Positions 1 through 7,668 of a stretch of 23,723 bases of DNA are shown here, one piece after another. The DNA is from Yaniella flava (GTDB taxonomy: Bacteria > Actinomycetota > Actinomycetes > Actinomycetales > Micrococcaceae). Both the position numbers and the translations under genes were made by a program. How positions within the stretch are numbered: position 1 is the stretch's first letter; each line of letters begins with the position of its first letter. The stretch covers positions 1 to 23,723 of the forward strand of contig NZ_BAAAMN010000053.1 in the NCBI RefSeq assembly GCF_039529295.1, read 5' to 3'. The notes below the pieces were generated by a model, which was not told the DNA's origin, made no database searches, and worked only from the letters and a program-made list of their open reading frames with translations.

Positions 1-1
1 T

Positions 2-2248
2 CCGAGTCTTCAGTGGCAGCCTAGAAATGAAAATACGCAGACCCTCCACAAAACCCGGGACTTGACAGACCAGAATCAACTGCCATTCCAGCGCTTCGAC
101 ATTGAGCTGGCCGATGGTGTAGCCGATGGACAAACGATACGCTGGGCTGGCGCCATTGATCCTGCCCGGCAGGCACAGCTGTTGGTCTGGAACACGAATG
201 AACAAACCTGGGACGAAGTAGCCACCGGACGCGGACTTGCCGAAGGTCAGCTCATCTTAGCGGGTGAACTCAGCGATGCACATGTCTCCGAAGATACTGC
301 ACGAGCCATGGTCATCGCCACCGACCCGTTCTCCGATGACCTCGATGAACCGGTCCAAGACGGTTTCGCTGACTCCGATGAGTATGATTTTTCGATCGCG
401 CATCTGACCGACACCCAATACATTTCCGAAGGTGCCGCAGAAGATAGCTACTCTGAAGAACAACGCGAGGTATGGGCCGACGCCTACTTGGCCACGATGC
501 AATACCTAGCTGACAACCGTGACGAGCACAATCTGGCTTACGTCGCACACACCGGTGATGTCATCGAAAATTGGCACCGTGAAGACTATGACAACGAAGC
601 GGAAATGCGCCAGATCGCCACAGAAGAATATGAATTCGCGGCCGAAGCGCAAGAGATACTGGATGCGGCCGAAATCCCCAACGGGGTGTTACCGGGCAAC
701 CACGATAACCGCACCGGCACCGATACCGGCGCTGATGCGATGTTCAATGACTACTTTGGTCCGGAGCGCTATGAAGCGCTAGAAACCACCCGGGGCTGGC
801 AAGACGCCAATGCCTCACACCACCCCTACGCCGAAGGGGATAACAGCAACCACTACGACCTGTTCACCGCCGGTGGCTTAGATTTCATCGCCTTGCATCT
901 GGGATACGGCGTCGATGAAGATGAGGTTGCCTGGGCGAATGAAGTCCTGGAGCAATACTCAGACCGCAACGCGATGGTCATGACGCACGCACACAAGAAG
1001 GCCAGCAATGATCAGGCCGGTCGTGGGTCAGCTTTCTCGGTTGACGGTGATCGTATCGATGACGACATTCTCAAACAGCACGATAACGTGTTTTTGGTTC
1101 TCTCCGGACACGAACACGGTGTCAGCATTGATGTGCGACAAGATGTCGGGAGCCAAAACAACCACGTCGTTGAATTATTGGCTGACTACCAACGATATCT
1201 GGTCACCGCGGATGAACTGGGCTTAAGCGGTGTGGATGGTCTTACCGCCGAAGACACGTTGCGTTTTGGGGCCTCGTTTTTCCGCATGCTGCAGTTCGAT
1301 GTGGATCGTTCCGAATTGATCGTTGACACCTATTCTCCACTGTTAAATAACTTTGGCGCCACCGAGTACGATTCGGATGAACGCTACAACGGGACCGAAG
1401 ATGACACACGCCTGCCCATCCAACTGACATCGCGCACCACCAGTTTCGAGACCGAAAACGTCATGGTCACTTCACCGACCGACACGGTCATTGGTGAAGC
1501 CACCGCACAGTCCGGCTGGCCCGCCAGTGTGGAATGGGCTGGACTCGAAGAAGGCGAAACCTATGCCTGGTATGCCACCAGCGTTGATACCGCCACGGGT
1601 GAAGAACTGGCAGCCGGCCAGGTCGATCACATGGGTGTATTCACCGCGGTAGCCGCCGGAACCGACACCGAAGCACCAGAGCTTCAGGTTCCTGCCGATC
1701 CGATCTCGGTTGCCGCAGGCGACACGTTTGATCCCATGGAGGGTGTGGAAGCCACCGATAACACGGACGGAGACGTCACCGACGCAGTCCAGGTCATCGG
1801 TTCGGTCGATACTGAAACTCCGGGTATCTATACCCTCACCTATGTGGTCGAAGATGCGAACGGTAACCAGGCAATCGCCAGCCGCTCTGTGACCGTGACT
1901 GAAGCCGAAAGCAGTGACGGCACCGGGGCCGGGGAGAACCAAGACGGTGAGGATACCGGAAATGGCGAAGGCAACGGGGACGCAGAGCAGAACGGGGGAG
2001 AACCCGACGGCGAAGCCCCGGGAGGGTCTGGTTCCAGTGATTCGGGCGAGAGTACAGGTACTGACAAACAGGCCGATGATGCTGAGTCAGTCGACACCGT
2101 TAGTTCAGCAGACGCGCACGATGAGACAGGGTTGTTGGCCAGCACTGGTACTCAACGCACCATTGCCCTTATTGTTGCAGGGCTGCTGAGTGTAGGAGCC
2201 GGCACCACGGCTTGGTTCATCTCCCACCGACGCAAAACGGTAAACTAA
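2..2248 (+). CDS. Secreted, wall-anchored metallophosphoesterase (5' partial)
   Basis: The frame is open to the left edge. The TTG at 62 lacks a ribosome binding site, so the start lies outside the window. All calcineurin-like phosphoesterase motifs are visible in order: HLTDTQ, HTGDVIENW, GNHDN, THAHK and GHEHG. These bind the two-metal centre that hydrolyses phosphoesters. After the catalytic domain comes an Ig-like domain (about 1660-1905, with DNTDGDVTD and GIYTLTYVVEDANGN) resembling DUF5011/HYR modules, then a Gly/Glu/Ser/Asp-rich linker suited to crossing the wall. The C-terminus has a sorting signal: LASTG (2135-2149), a hydrophobic helix and a basic tail (HRRK). LAxTG is the motif preferred by class E sortases of Actinobacteria. 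The protein is therefore probably exported and covalently attached to the wall. The substrate is unknown; nucleotides, phospholipids or teichoic-acid phosphodiesters are possible. Confidence is high for the fold and anchoring, low for the substrate. Confidence 0.88.
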   Translation, partial: PSLQWQPRNENTQTLHKTRDLTDQNQLPFQRFDIELADGVADGQTIRWAGAIDPARQAQLLVWNTNEQTWDEVATGRGLAEGQLILAGELSDAHVSEDTARAMVIATDPFSDDLDEPVQDGFADSDEYDFSIAHLTDTQYISEGAAEDSYSEEQREVWADAYLATMQYLADNRDEHNLAYVAHTGDVIENWHREDYDNEAEMRQIATEEYEFAAEAQEILDAAEIPNGVLPGNHDNRTGTDTGADAMFNDYFGPERYEALETTRGWQDANASHHPYAEGDNSNHYDLFTAGGLDFIALHLGYGVDEDEVAWANEVLEQYSDRNAMVMTHAHKKASNDQAGRGSAFSVDGDRIDDDILKQHDNVFLVLSGHEHGVSIDVRQDVGSQNNHVVELLADYQRYLVTADELGLSGVDGLTAEDTLRFGASFFRMLQFDVDRSELIVDTYSPLLNNFGATEYDSDERYNGTEDDTRLPIQLTSRTTSFETENVMVTSPTDTVIGEATAQSGWPASVEWAGLEEGETYAWYATSVDTATGEELAAGQVDHMGVFTAVAAGTDTEAPELQVPADPISVAAGDTFDPMEGVEATDNTDGDVTDAVQVIGSVDTETPGIYTLTYVVEDANGNQAIASRSVTVTEAESSDGTGAGENQDGEDTGNGEGNGDAEQNGGEPDGEAPGGSGSSDSGESTGTDKQADDAESVDTVSSADAHDETGLLASTGTQRTIALIVAGLLSVGAGTTAWFISHRRKTVN

Positions 2249-2283
2249 CCGGCAATCGCCTCGAAGCTCACAGGAATGCGGGC

Positions 2284-2338
2284 GGCGGCCGTTATCTATC
2301 ACGTTGTTCAATCCAGACGTGTTTCGATAGCGGCCGCC
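2284..2338 (+). terminator. GC-rich hairpin, possible terminator of the phosphoesterase gene
   Basis: Arms 2284-2296 and 2326-2338 pair over 13 bp with one G·T wobble (GGCGGCCGTTATC against GATAGCGGCCGCC), with a 29-base loop. It lies 36 bases after the stop codon. There is no T-run, so it could instead be an mRNA-stabilising hairpin or an operator. Confidence 0.4.
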
Positions 2339-2644
2339 GACCTCTTTAAGGCGGTGTGGGTTCGGGGCTCGGCAGTGATACTTATTTGGTTTTAGTTTTG
2401 TTCGGGCTTGCTAAACACCTGGCTAAAGTGAGCCCGGTAAGCGCCGCAGGGTTGTTCGCTGTCTCATCCGCGCGCTCGTTCGGTTGCGGAACTCGCTGGT
2501 GGTGTCGGTGCTATGGATCATTCCCCGTTGGGACCCACACCCCTGGGATTTTCCAGTGCGATGTTGTAGACAGGAACGGGCGGCCGCCGCCCCCGGTCGC
2601 CTGCTAGGACCATGTGCCGTGCCCAGGCACAGCAAGGAGTGATT
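2339..2644. other. Intergenic stretch, no supportable gene
   Basis: No frame here reads as a recognisable protein on either strand. It holds a GC palindrome (GGGCGG-CCG-CCGCCC, 2578-2592) and a small hairpin (TGTGCC 2613-2618 / GGCACA 2626-2631) just before the AAGGAG (2634-2639) of the next gene. The second hairpin could modulate access to that ribosome binding site. I saw no convincing promoter hexamers. Confidence 0.4.
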
Positions 2645-3406
2645 GTGACCAACGCATTGGATTTCACCGACAAGACTGTAATAATCACCGGAGCAGCCTC
2701 CGGCATCGGCCGCGCCACCGCCCGGCTTTTGGCCGACAACGGCGCCAAGATAGTGATCGGCGATGTGGACGACCAGGCCAACGAGACCGTGGACCTCATC
2801 ACCCACGGCGGCGGAACCGCCCAATTCGTCAAGACTGATGTCACCTCAGCGGCCGACGTGCAGAACCTCGTCCAAACGGCGGTGGACACCCACGGCAGGA
2901 TCGACGTGGCCTTCAACAATGCTGGCATCCTGCCGCCCGTGGCCCGTTTCGTGGACCAGACCGAGAAGGATTTTGATAAGACTATCGCCGTCGACCTCAA
3001 GGGCGTGTTTCTTTCCCTGAAGTACGAGATCGAGGCCATGTTGAAGACCGGCGGAGGCGCTATCATCAATACCGCCTCCGTGGCTGGCCTCATTGCAGAC
3101 CCGGACATGGCCCCCTACGTGGCCGCCAAGCACGGCGTGGTGGGTCTGACCCGTTCGGCCGCGTACGACCACGGCAAAGATGGGATCCGCGTCAACGCAC
3201 TGGCTCCGGGCCTGGTCGAGACCGGGATGACCGAGGTCTGGCGCAAGGACCCGGAGAAATGGGATGCCGTCACCTCAAACAACTTCTTAAACAAGGCCGC
3301 GTCTCCGGAAGAGATCGCAGGCATGGTGCTGTTCCTGGCTAGCGATCTGGCCGGATTCGCCACCGGTGGAGTGTACCCCGTGGACGGCGGCCAGACCGCG
3401 CGCTGA
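2645..3406 (+). CDS. Short-chain dehydrogenase/reductase (SDR)
   Basis: A classical SDR of 253 residues. The cofactor motif TGAASGIG is at about residues 15-22, followed by NNAG, catalytic Ser145 (NTASVAG) and the Tyr158-x3-Lys162 pair (YVAAKHG). The end, GGVYPVDGGQT, is typical. The acidic residues at the end of beta-2 (IGDVDD) favour NAD(H). It oxidises or reduces an alcohol/ketone pair; the substrate cannot be read. GTG at 2645 is preferred over the ATG at 2612 because AAGGAG lies 5 bases before GTG and the extra residues are unlike SDR N-termini. It is transcribed alone, with hairpins on both sides. Its third codon positions look richer in G/C than those of neighbouring genes, which may indicate recent acquisition. 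Confidence 0.9.
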   Translation: MTNALDFTDKTVIITGAASGIGRATARLLADNGAKIVIGDVDDQANETVDLITHGGGTAQFVKTDVTSAADVQNLVQTAVDTHGRIDVAFNNAGILPPVARFVDQTEKDFDKTIAVDLKGVFLSLKYEIEAMLKTGGGAIINTASVAGLIADPDMAPYVAAKHGVVGLTRSAAYDHGKDGIRVNALAPGLVETGMTEVWRKDPEKWDAVTSNNFLNKAASPEEIAGMVLFLASDLAGFATGGVYPVDGGQTAR

Positions 3407-3436
3407 CCCTGGTCAACGCCGACTCCCCGGGCCGAG

Positions 3437-3475
3437 AAGAAGCCATCTGTGACGATCAGGCACGGATGGCTTCTT
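3437..3475 (+). terminator. Strong hairpin, probable terminator of the SDR gene
   Basis: Arms 3437-3451 and 3461-3475 (AAGAAGCCATCTGTG / CACGGATGGCTTCTT) pair over 15 bp with one wobble and a 9-base loop. It sits 30 bases past the stop. No T-tract follows, but the stem is long and isolates the SDR from the biotin operon. Confidence 0.7.
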
Positions 3476-3599
3476 GGCCATCGATAATCGCAGTACAGAT
3501 TTGGCCGTAGGTATTTTTCAGACGTCGTTGTTTCGAGCCTCTGCGGTGTGCACCCAACTGAACGGCATGACGGGCGTGTCATAGTGTTGCCACACAGAT

Positions 3600-3628
3600 T
3601 TGGATTTTGGGAGTGCCGACGCTATCCT
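3600..3628 (+). promoter_or_regulatory. Predicted promoter of the bioY operon
   Basis: TTGGAT (3600-3605), a 17-base spacer and TATCCT (3623-3628) resemble a sigma-70/SigA promoter. The -10 element abuts the first TGAAC palindrome, so a bound repressor would cover the start point. Confidence 0.5.
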
Positions 3629-3654
3629 GAACGGTGTTCAGTGAACAGTGTTCA
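3628..3654. promoter_or_regulatory. Two tandem BioQ-type operators
   Basis: Two perfect 5-3-5 palindromes, TGAACGGTGTTCA (3628-3640) and TGAACAGTGTTCA (3642-3654), have centres 14 bp apart. TGAAC-N3-GTTCA is, to my knowledge, the operator of BioQ, the TetR-family biotin repressor of Actinobacteria. Position immediately before bioY and after the -10 element fits biotin-dependent repression. The bioQ gene is not in this window. Confidence 0.8.
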
Positions 3655-3676
3655 GTATGTCTGCGAATGGAGTCCT

Positions 3677-4234
3677 ATGACGGCTAGGATTTTGGCACGT
3701 ATCGCCGTATTTGCTGCCCTGACGGCCGGCCTAGGTCTGTTGGGATCGTTTACCGTCGGTGGCGTTGTACCGATCACGTTGCAAACCCTCGGGGTAATGC
3801 TCGCCGGTGCGGTGCTCGGTCCATGGCGTGGCGCCGCCTCAATGGCGCTGCTGATTCTTGGTGTTGCACTCGGGCTGCCGCTATTGGCCGGCGGCCGCGG
3901 CGGCCTGGGGGTCTTCGTCTCACCGACCGCCGGTTACCTCATTGGTTGGCTAGTCGCACCGATCGTCATTGGTCTCATCGTTGGTCGCCGTCCCCTCTGG
4001 TGGCGAGTCGCGTTGGGCTCGGTCATCGGTGGCATTCTCGTGATCTACCTGTTCGGCATCCCCGTTCAGGCCTGGTTCACCCAGCTCACCATCGGCGAGA
4101 CGATCATTACCTCCCTGGTGTTCCTGCCGGGCGATCTGATCAAAGTCGCAATCGCCACCGTGGTGACCATGGGACTGTATCGCGCCTATCCGCGCGCCTT
4201 TGAAAGAGCACCACGTGCGGCTCACTCCAATTGA
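3677..4234 (+). CDS. bioY: BioY, substrate-binding (S) component of the biotin ECF transporter
   Basis: A 185-residue integral membrane protein. It has the BioY pattern: an N-terminal helix, then GGVVPITLQTLGVMLAGAVLGP, SMALLILGVALGLPLLAGGRGG, SPTAGYLIGW and a final LPGDLIKVAIAT helix. BioY binds biotin outside the membrane and delivers it through the EcfA/EcfT module, here encoded three genes downstream as bioM/bioN. ATG 3677 is chosen because GGAG precedes it closely and the start lies just after the operators; an upstream in-frame extension would run through the operator region. The last 20 bases overlap the next gene, so translation is coupled. It heads a five-gene operon. Confidence 0.92.
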   Translation: MTARILARIAVFAALTAGLGLLGSFTVGGVVPITLQTLGVMLAGAVLGPWRGAASMALLILGVALGLPLLAGGRGGLGVFVSPTAGYLIGWLVAPIVIGLIVGRRPLWWRVALGSVIGGILVIYLFGIPVQAWFTQLTIGETIITSLVFLPGDLIKVAIATVVTMGLYRAYPRAFERAPRAAHSN

Positions 4235-5282
4235 TGCGCCAGATGCGCTCGATGCGTTGACCCAAGCGCTCGCGGTTCGTGATGCCGGCGGCGTTCCGCT
4301 GATCCTCGACCCGAGAGCGCACGTACCCCAGGGATCGCTGGCCTTCGATCTGCCACAGGACGCCGCGTGGGCTACACTAACGTCCGGTACGACCGGTGCT
4401 CCAAAGATCGTGGTGCGGACGGCCGCCAGTTGGGAGGCTGCGTTCGGACCGCTCAACGCCGAACTCGGATTGCAACCCGGCGACGGTCTCTGGATGCCGG
4501 TCCACCAAGTCTCATCGATGGCCCTGTTTTCTGCTGCGTGGGCACATGAATCCGGCCTCGAACTGATTGTTCCTCAGAAGGACCCGGGGTTGGACCGTGC
4601 CGCGGTCGCACACGTGACACCCGCCTGGTTGGGACGCATGCTCGACCTGATCGAAGCCGGTGAACCAACGACCGTACACACCGTGTTGGTCGGCGGCGAC
4701 CACGTGCCCGAAGCGCTGCTGGTCCGCGCCCGGCAAGCAGGCCTCCGCACGATCACCTACGCCGGTGCCGCCGAACTGAGCTTTGTGGCTTGGGATCGGG
4801 GCGACGGTCTCCGAGCATTCGACGGCGTGTCGATCAGAACCAGCGAAGGACAGCTCTGGGTCGCCAGCCCGCAAATGGCCTTGGGCGTGCTCGGCGGCAC
4901 GCTCGAGCACGAGACTCTTGAGGGTATCGAGTGGGCAACCGTCGGAGACCGCGTCACCGAACACAACGGTGTCCTGGAATTTCTCGGTCGGGCAGACGGT
5001 GCCATTCTGACTGCCGGAGCCACTGTGATTCCCACCGATGTTGAAGCGATCATCGCCCAACACCCCGGCATCACCGCCAGCTTGGTGCTGGGTGAGCCGG
5101 ATGCCCTTCTAGGTCAGCGTGTTGTTGCCTGGTACGAAGGCGACGCAACCATTCCTGAGCTACGCGACTGGGTGCGCTCGCGGTTGCCCAAAGCCTCCCG
5201 CCCGCTCCAATGGCATCGAGTGGATCGGCTCGCCCGCACGGCGTCGGGTAAGATTCGGCGAGTAGTTCCGGAGGATTCATGA
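4215..5282 (+). CDS. Short acyl-CoA ligase / AMP-forming enzyme (YhfT-like)
   Basis: An adenylate-forming enzyme of the FadD/MenE superfamily. Phosphate-binding motif TSGTTGAPK is at about residues 56-64, VGDR and GRADGAILTAGATVIPTDVE-type core motifs follow, and catalytic Lys appears in RTASGKIRR near the end. It should activate a carboxylic acid to an acyl-AMP and then an acyl-CoA. At 355 residues it is short: only about 55 residues precede the P-loop, where full-length fatty acyl-CoA ligases have well over 100. Actinobacterial MenE is similarly short, so a MenE paralogue is the main alternative. GTG 4215 is chosen over TTG 4200 because GAAAGAG lies just upstream. In Bacillus subtilis a bioY paralogue (yhfU) is transcribed with yhfT and yhfS, a ligase and a thiolase, so the association is not accidental. 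Confidence 0.82.
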   Translation: MRLTPIDAPDALDALTQALAVRDAGGVPLILDPRAHVPQGSLAFDLPQDAAWATLTSGTTGAPKIVVRTAASWEAAFGPLNAELGLQPGDGLWMPVHQVSSMALFSAAWAHESGLELIVPQKDPGLDRAAVAHVTPAWLGRMLDLIEAGEPTTVHTVLVGGDHVPEALLVRARQAGLRTITYAGAAELSFVAWDRGDGLRAFDGVSIRTSEGQLWVASPQMALGVLGGTLEHETLEGIEWATVGDRVTEHNGVLEFLGRADGAILTAGATVIPTDVEAIIAQHPGITASLVLGEPDALLGQRVVAWYEGDATIPELRDWVRSRLPKASRPLQWHRVDRLARTASGKIRRVVPEDS

Positions 5283-6319
5283 CCCGCATTGTCATCACCG
5301 CAGGTGCTCGCACCGCGATGACCGGTTGGCACCGTGCCCAAGCACAACTGAGCGACGCACAGTTGGCAGCCACCGTGTTTCGGGCCCTGCCGGACCAGCC
5401 CTCGGCAATATTCATGGGTAATGCCGTCGGTGCCGGTGGCAATATTGCCCGCATTGCGGGGTTGGCTGCCGGGTGGGAAACTTCGGGTGCGGTCACCTGT
5501 GATGCCCAATGTGGTTCGAGCCTCGTGGCCATCGGTCAGGCCGCAGCGCACGTGAAATTTACCGGCCAAACCGTTGTCGCAGGTGGCGTGGAATCGCCCT
5601 CGACCGCCTGGCCCGACGGCCAACGCACCCAGGCGGCGTTTACTCCAGAGGGTTTCGCCGATCCCGACATGACCGAAGCCGCAGACCAAATTGCTATCAA
5701 TGACGGGCTGACCCGGCAGCAGCAGGAAGCCTACGCGGTGCAAAGTCATCAGAGGGCCCTGGCTCATCGGTCGGCTTATGTAGTGGGTGACCACGTTGAT
5801 GATGGTCCGCGTGATGTCACCAAACTTGTGGGACGGCTCGGCGTCGTCACCGACCATCCATCGGCAACCGTGACCGGACTGTCTGCAGCACGCATTGCCG
5901 ATGCCGCCGCGGCGATCCAGCTCGCGCCGGACACCGGCCAGCCCCATCTCGGTGTAGAAGTGGTGGATTATCGACTCGTCGGTGCGGATCCAGCATTGCC
6001 GGGTATCGGTGCCGTCCCCGCTATTGAAGCACTCCTGACCGCCCAGCATCTGAGCCTGCCCGACATCAGAGTGGTCGATATTGTTGAGGCCTATGCTGCC
6101 CAAGTCCTTGCAACCTGTCAGCGACTTGGGCGTGATCCCGCTGACGTGAACCTCCACGGCGGGGCACTGGCGCACGGCCACCCCTGGGCCGCATCCGGAG
6201 CGATCGCCCTACTGACTACCATCGAACAACTCCAATCGGCGCCATCGGGGACCTATGGTCTGACGGCGGCGGCCATCGCCGGTGGCATGGGCGCGGCCGT
6301 ATTGGTGAGGACACTATGA
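5279..6319 (+). CDS. Thiolase-like protein with altered active site (YhfS-like)
   Basis: A 346-residue thiolase-fold protein with a 4-base ATGA overlap to the ligase gene. Nucleophilic Cys78 is present in DAQCGSSLVAI, and His301 in the GGALAHGHP motif. However, the usual second catalytic cysteine (consensus CxGGGxG) is Ala332 (AAIAGGMG), the NEAF asparagine is replaced (VEAYA), and the GHPxGxSG glycine is Ala (GHPWAASG). Classical thiolysis uses the C-terminal Cys as base, so normal acetyl-CoA acetyltransferase activity is doubtful. A role in handling a pimeloyl-like acyl chain beside biotin transport is an inference from its place in the operon and the parallel with B. subtilis yhfUTS. Confidence 0.82.
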   Translation: MTRIVITAGARTAMTGWHRAQAQLSDAQLAATVFRALPDQPSAIFMGNAVGAGGNIARIAGLAAGWETSGAVTCDAQCGSSLVAIGQAAAHVKFTGQTVVAGGVESPSTAWPDGQRTQAAFTPEGFADPDMTEAADQIAINDGLTRQQQEAYAVQSHQRALAHRSAYVVGDHVDDGPRDVTKLVGRLGVVTDHPSATVTGLSAARIADAAAAIQLAPDTGQPHLGVEVVDYRLVGADPALPGIGAVPAIEALLTAQHLSLPDIRVVDIVEAYAAQVLATCQRLGRDPADVNLHGGALAHGHPWAASGAIALLTTIEQLQSAPSGTYGLTAAAIAGGMGAAVLVRTL

Positions 6320-6981
6320 TCGAGTTGCAAAACGTCACAGTCACAGCCAAACCAGACGCGGTGCTCCTCGACGACGTATCGCTGACCCTCGATGCCCCGA
6401 CGACGGCGATCATCGGTGAAAACGGTTCGGGCAAATCCACGCTGGCCAAAGTACTCGCCGGACTCCTCGACTACACCGGCTCGGCCACCATCAACGACGT
6501 CGAAATCTCCACCGGTCGCAAACACCTCACCGGCCGGGTCGGGATGATCATCGCCAATGCGGCCGCCCAGGTCATCATGCCATCCGTCGCCGAAGATGTT
6601 GCCCTGTCGCTACGCCACCTTCCCAAAGACCAACGCCCCGCCAAACTCGATGCGGTCCTGGCAGAACACGATCTGACCGACCTGGCGGATCGCCCCGCGC
6701 TGAGCCTGTCGTCGGGACAACTGCAGCGTCTCGCGCTCGCCTCGGTACTGGCCACCAACCCCGAGGTGCTCATTGCCGACGAACCCACCACCATGCTGGA
6801 CGCCCGATATGCCAAACTCGTGGAGCATCAACTCTTTGCGTCACCCGAACGTCAGGTCGTGTTGATTACCCACGATATGGCCCTGGCGGCTCGATGCGAC
6901 GACATCATCTGGGTCCACGACGCCACAATCGCCCACCGCGGGCCAGACGCTATCCAACAGTATCTGGAGCACATCGGCTAA
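6316..6981 (+). CDS. bioM: BioM, ATPase of the biotin ECF transporter
   Basis: A 221-residue ABC ATPase. Walker A GENGSGKST is at residues 34-42, the signature is LSSGQLQRL, Walker B is VLIADEPT with a following D-loop (MLDARY), and the switch His is in LITHDMA. It has the short form typical of EcfA/CbiO/BioM proteins. It powers biotin import by driving toppling of BioY within the EcfT scaffold. ATGA overlap with the thiolase gene and TAATG overlap with bioN indicate co-translation. Only one EcfA gene is present, as expected for the dedicated bioMNY type. Confidence 0.92.
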   Translation: MIELQNVTVTAKPDAVLLDDVSLTLDAPTTAIIGENGSGKSTLAKVLAGLLDYTGSATINDVEISTGRKHLTGRVGMIIANAAAQVIMPSVAEDVALSLRHLPKDQRPAKLDAVLAEHDLTDLADRPALSLSSGQLQRLALASVLATNPEVLIADEPTTMLDARYAKLVEHQLFASPERQVVLITHDMALAARCDDIIWVHDATIAHRGPDAIQQYLEHIG

Positions 6982-7574
6982 TGCTCTCGCTGTACTATCC
7001 GACCGGCTCGCTGCTCCATCGGGCACCGACATGGCTCAAACTGGCCATCTTGGCGTTGGGCTCCATCGCATTATTCTGGGTTCCGGACACATTCTGGTCG
7101 GCGCTTATCGTTGCCATACCGTTGCTCGGATACCTTCTCGCGAGACTTCCCCTGCGTATTCTCGGCACCGACCTATTCCGCATGTCGTGGCTGCTGATCT
7201 TTTTGCTCATCACCCAGCTGATTTTCAACGAACCCGCGGTAGCCACCACGGTCATGGCACGGCTCACCACCATCATCTTGGCAGCTCAACTGTTTACCCG
7301 CACCACAAAAATCCAGCACCTCATCACCACCGTTGAGGGGCTCGCGAGACCACTGAAACCCCTCGGTGTGAACCCCTATAAAGTGGCCCTGGCCGTCGCG
7401 CTGATGTTGTCAGCCCTGGGACAGATCGTCGGCTTTATTCGACAAGTGCGTGATGCCCAACGCGCTCGCGGTGTGAAGTTGGCGCCATGGTCGTGGGTCG
7501 TACCCGTATTGGTGTTGTCGCTCAAGCACGCTGATGATGTCGCTGACGCCCTCGTCGTTCGGGGATTGGATTAG
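6981..7574 (+). CDS. bioN: BioN, EcfT transmembrane component of the biotin transporter
   Basis: A 197-residue membrane protein with about four to five hydrophobic segments and the two Ala-Arg-Gly-type coupling motifs: AQRARG in a long cytoplasmic helix and ALVVRG at the C-terminus. These helices dock onto the ATPase. ATG 6981 shares its first base with the bioM stop. Last gene of the operon. Confidence 0.9.
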   Translation: MLSLYYPTGSLLHRAPTWLKLAILALGSIALFWVPDTFWSALIVAIPLLGYLLARLPLRILGTDLFRMSWLLIFLLITQLIFNEPAVATTVMARLTTIILAAQLFTRTTKIQHLITTVEGLARPLKPLGVNPYKVALAVALMLSALGQIVGFIRQVRDAQRARGVKLAPWSWVVPVLVLSLKHADDVADALVVRGLD

Positions 7575-7668
7575 AAAATCCGTTTCGGCGCGCAAAACGG
7601 GCAATTGTCCGGATTCTTTCAGGATCGCGATTACACTTAATCCTGCCAACAACCGAACGGGGACAATA
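7575..7668 (+). other. bioN-nagB intergenic gap with nested inverted repeats
   Basis: CCGTTT (7580-7585) pairs with AAACGG (7595-7600), and AATCCG (7577-7582) alternatively pairs with CGGATT (7610-7615). The two foldings exclude each other. No T-run follows, so this is at best a weak terminator of the biotin operon. I cannot define the nagB promoter with confidence; GGGGAC precedes the nagB start by a few bases as a possible ribosome binding site. Confidence 0.3.

Noticed and set aside
1472..1942. 156-residue minus-strand frame opposite the phosphoesterase Ig-like region
   Set aside because: Antisense shadow; the plus strand encodes a coherent domain and sorting signal.
2356..2607. 83-residue frame in the gap before the solitary SDR
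   Set aside because: Composition is arbitrary (Cys/Arg/Pro-rich), there is no ribosome binding site and no recognisable motif; antisense frames are no better.
2423..3108. Long minus-strand frames across the SDR start
   Set aside because: They are antisense shadows of a clear SDR gene and have no motifs or starts of their own.
5114..6181. 355-residue minus-strand frame over the ligase end and the thiolase
   Set aside because: Mirrors the high-GC coding pattern of the thiolase gene; its translation is Cys/Gly/Arg-rich and unlike any family, while the plus strand has clear motifs.
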